In this document: positions 63,949 through 64,000 of the stretch, one piece after another | Numbering within the stretch: position 1 is the stretch's first letter | How the letters are laid out: each line of letters starts with the position of its first letter | From: AP-15 sp963755435 | Lineage (GTDB): Bacteria > Pseudomonadota > Alphaproteobacteria > ATCC43930 > CGMCC-115725 | Length of the DNA: 64,000 bases | Direction of reading: 5' to 3' | Assembly: GCA_963755435.1 (NCBI GenBank) | Contig: CAVWJX010000003.1 | Location: forward strand, 186,001 to 250,000 | The notes under the pieces: model-generated | The model's database searches: none | Seen by the model: the letters and a program-made list of their open reading frames with translations, nothing else | Told to the model about the DNA's origin: nothing | Made by a program: the position numbers and the translations under genes

Positions 63949-64000
63949 TTATCGGAGTGCCGCGGCGATATTGCCGCCATCCACGGTGGTGACATCGGCG
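63949..64000 (-). CDS. C-terminal end of an SDR-type oxidoreductase (partial)
   Basis: The last 16 codons are in the window: ADVTTVDGGNIAAALR then TAA. The TVDGGN ending is characteristic of short-chain dehydrogenases. The rest lies beyond the edge. Confidence 0.65.
   Translation of the reverse strand, partial: ADVTTVDGGNIAAALR

Noticed and set aside
1..64000. rRNA, tRNA or tmRNA genes
   Set aside because: No cloverleaf-like or rRNA-like sequence was noticed while reading; a covariance-model scan could confirm this.

Overview
The window is 64 kb of very GC-rich, densely coded DNA from an alphaproteobacterium, most likely a Rhodospirillales-type lineage. The evidence is the block rpsP-rimM-trmD-rplS-leuC-leuD-leuB behind ffh, the unit dapF-mtaB-ftsY, the pair gpmI/ctp/rppH, a DcaP-like porin, and intergenic palindromes of the GTCATTGCGAGC and GTCATCCCCGG types. 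The genus cannot be fixed from the sequence alone. No rRNA, tRNA, CRISPR array, intact insertion sequence or phage gene was seen.

Layout. 1-5 kb (minus): rppH (cut by the window edge), a carboxy-terminal processing protease, gpmI, and a thiamine-diphosphate enzyme. 5.4-9.2 kb: a Nudix gene, then dapF-mtaB-ftsY as an overlapping minus-strand operon. 9.3-14.3 kb: an accessory block with a secreted basic protein, a flavin reductase, a SpoIIAA-like protein, a frameshifted porin and a LuxR-type regulator with a degenerate receiver domain. 14.7-21.7 kb: the housekeeping operon ffh-rpsP-rimM-trmD-rplS-leuCDB. 21.7-28.3 kb: aldo/keto reductase, an EpmC-like HExxH protein, an ECF sigma/anti-sigma pair, an SDR, NudC and an ArsR regulator.

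28.9-44.9 kb is transport and small-molecule metabolism. It holds a peptide-type ABC importer (dppBCDF without a binding protein), a membrane domain of an ABC exporter with no ATPase, three tandem MFS paralogues, a Nudix hydrolase, a carboxymuconolactone-decarboxylase-family protein, an M20 amidohydrolase, a second processing protease and two alpha/beta hydrolases. 44.9-54.8 kb: a GH15 glucan hydrolase, an EmrAB-type pump with divergent TetR, an MlaC-like lipid-binding protein and an unusually large class A penicillin-binding protein.

55-61.5 kb (minus) is a molybdenum hydroxylase operon: FAD subunit, 2Fe-2S subunit, two tandem Mo-binding subunits and a MoaD/ThiS-like small protein. The window closes with ArfB, a decayed C-terminal remnant of an MmeI-like DNA methyltransferase, an SDR, a lipoprotein and the end of another SDR.

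Three otherwise good genes (ffh, dppD, porin) are broken by single-base indels. Because ffh is essential, base-level assembly errors are the best explanation for that one and a likely explanation for the others. I did not find a clear undescribed defence or mobile system. The features most worth a second look are the duplicated molybdenum hydroxylase with its own MoaD-like protein, the enlarged penicillin-binding protein, the EpmC-like protein and the methyltransferase remnant.
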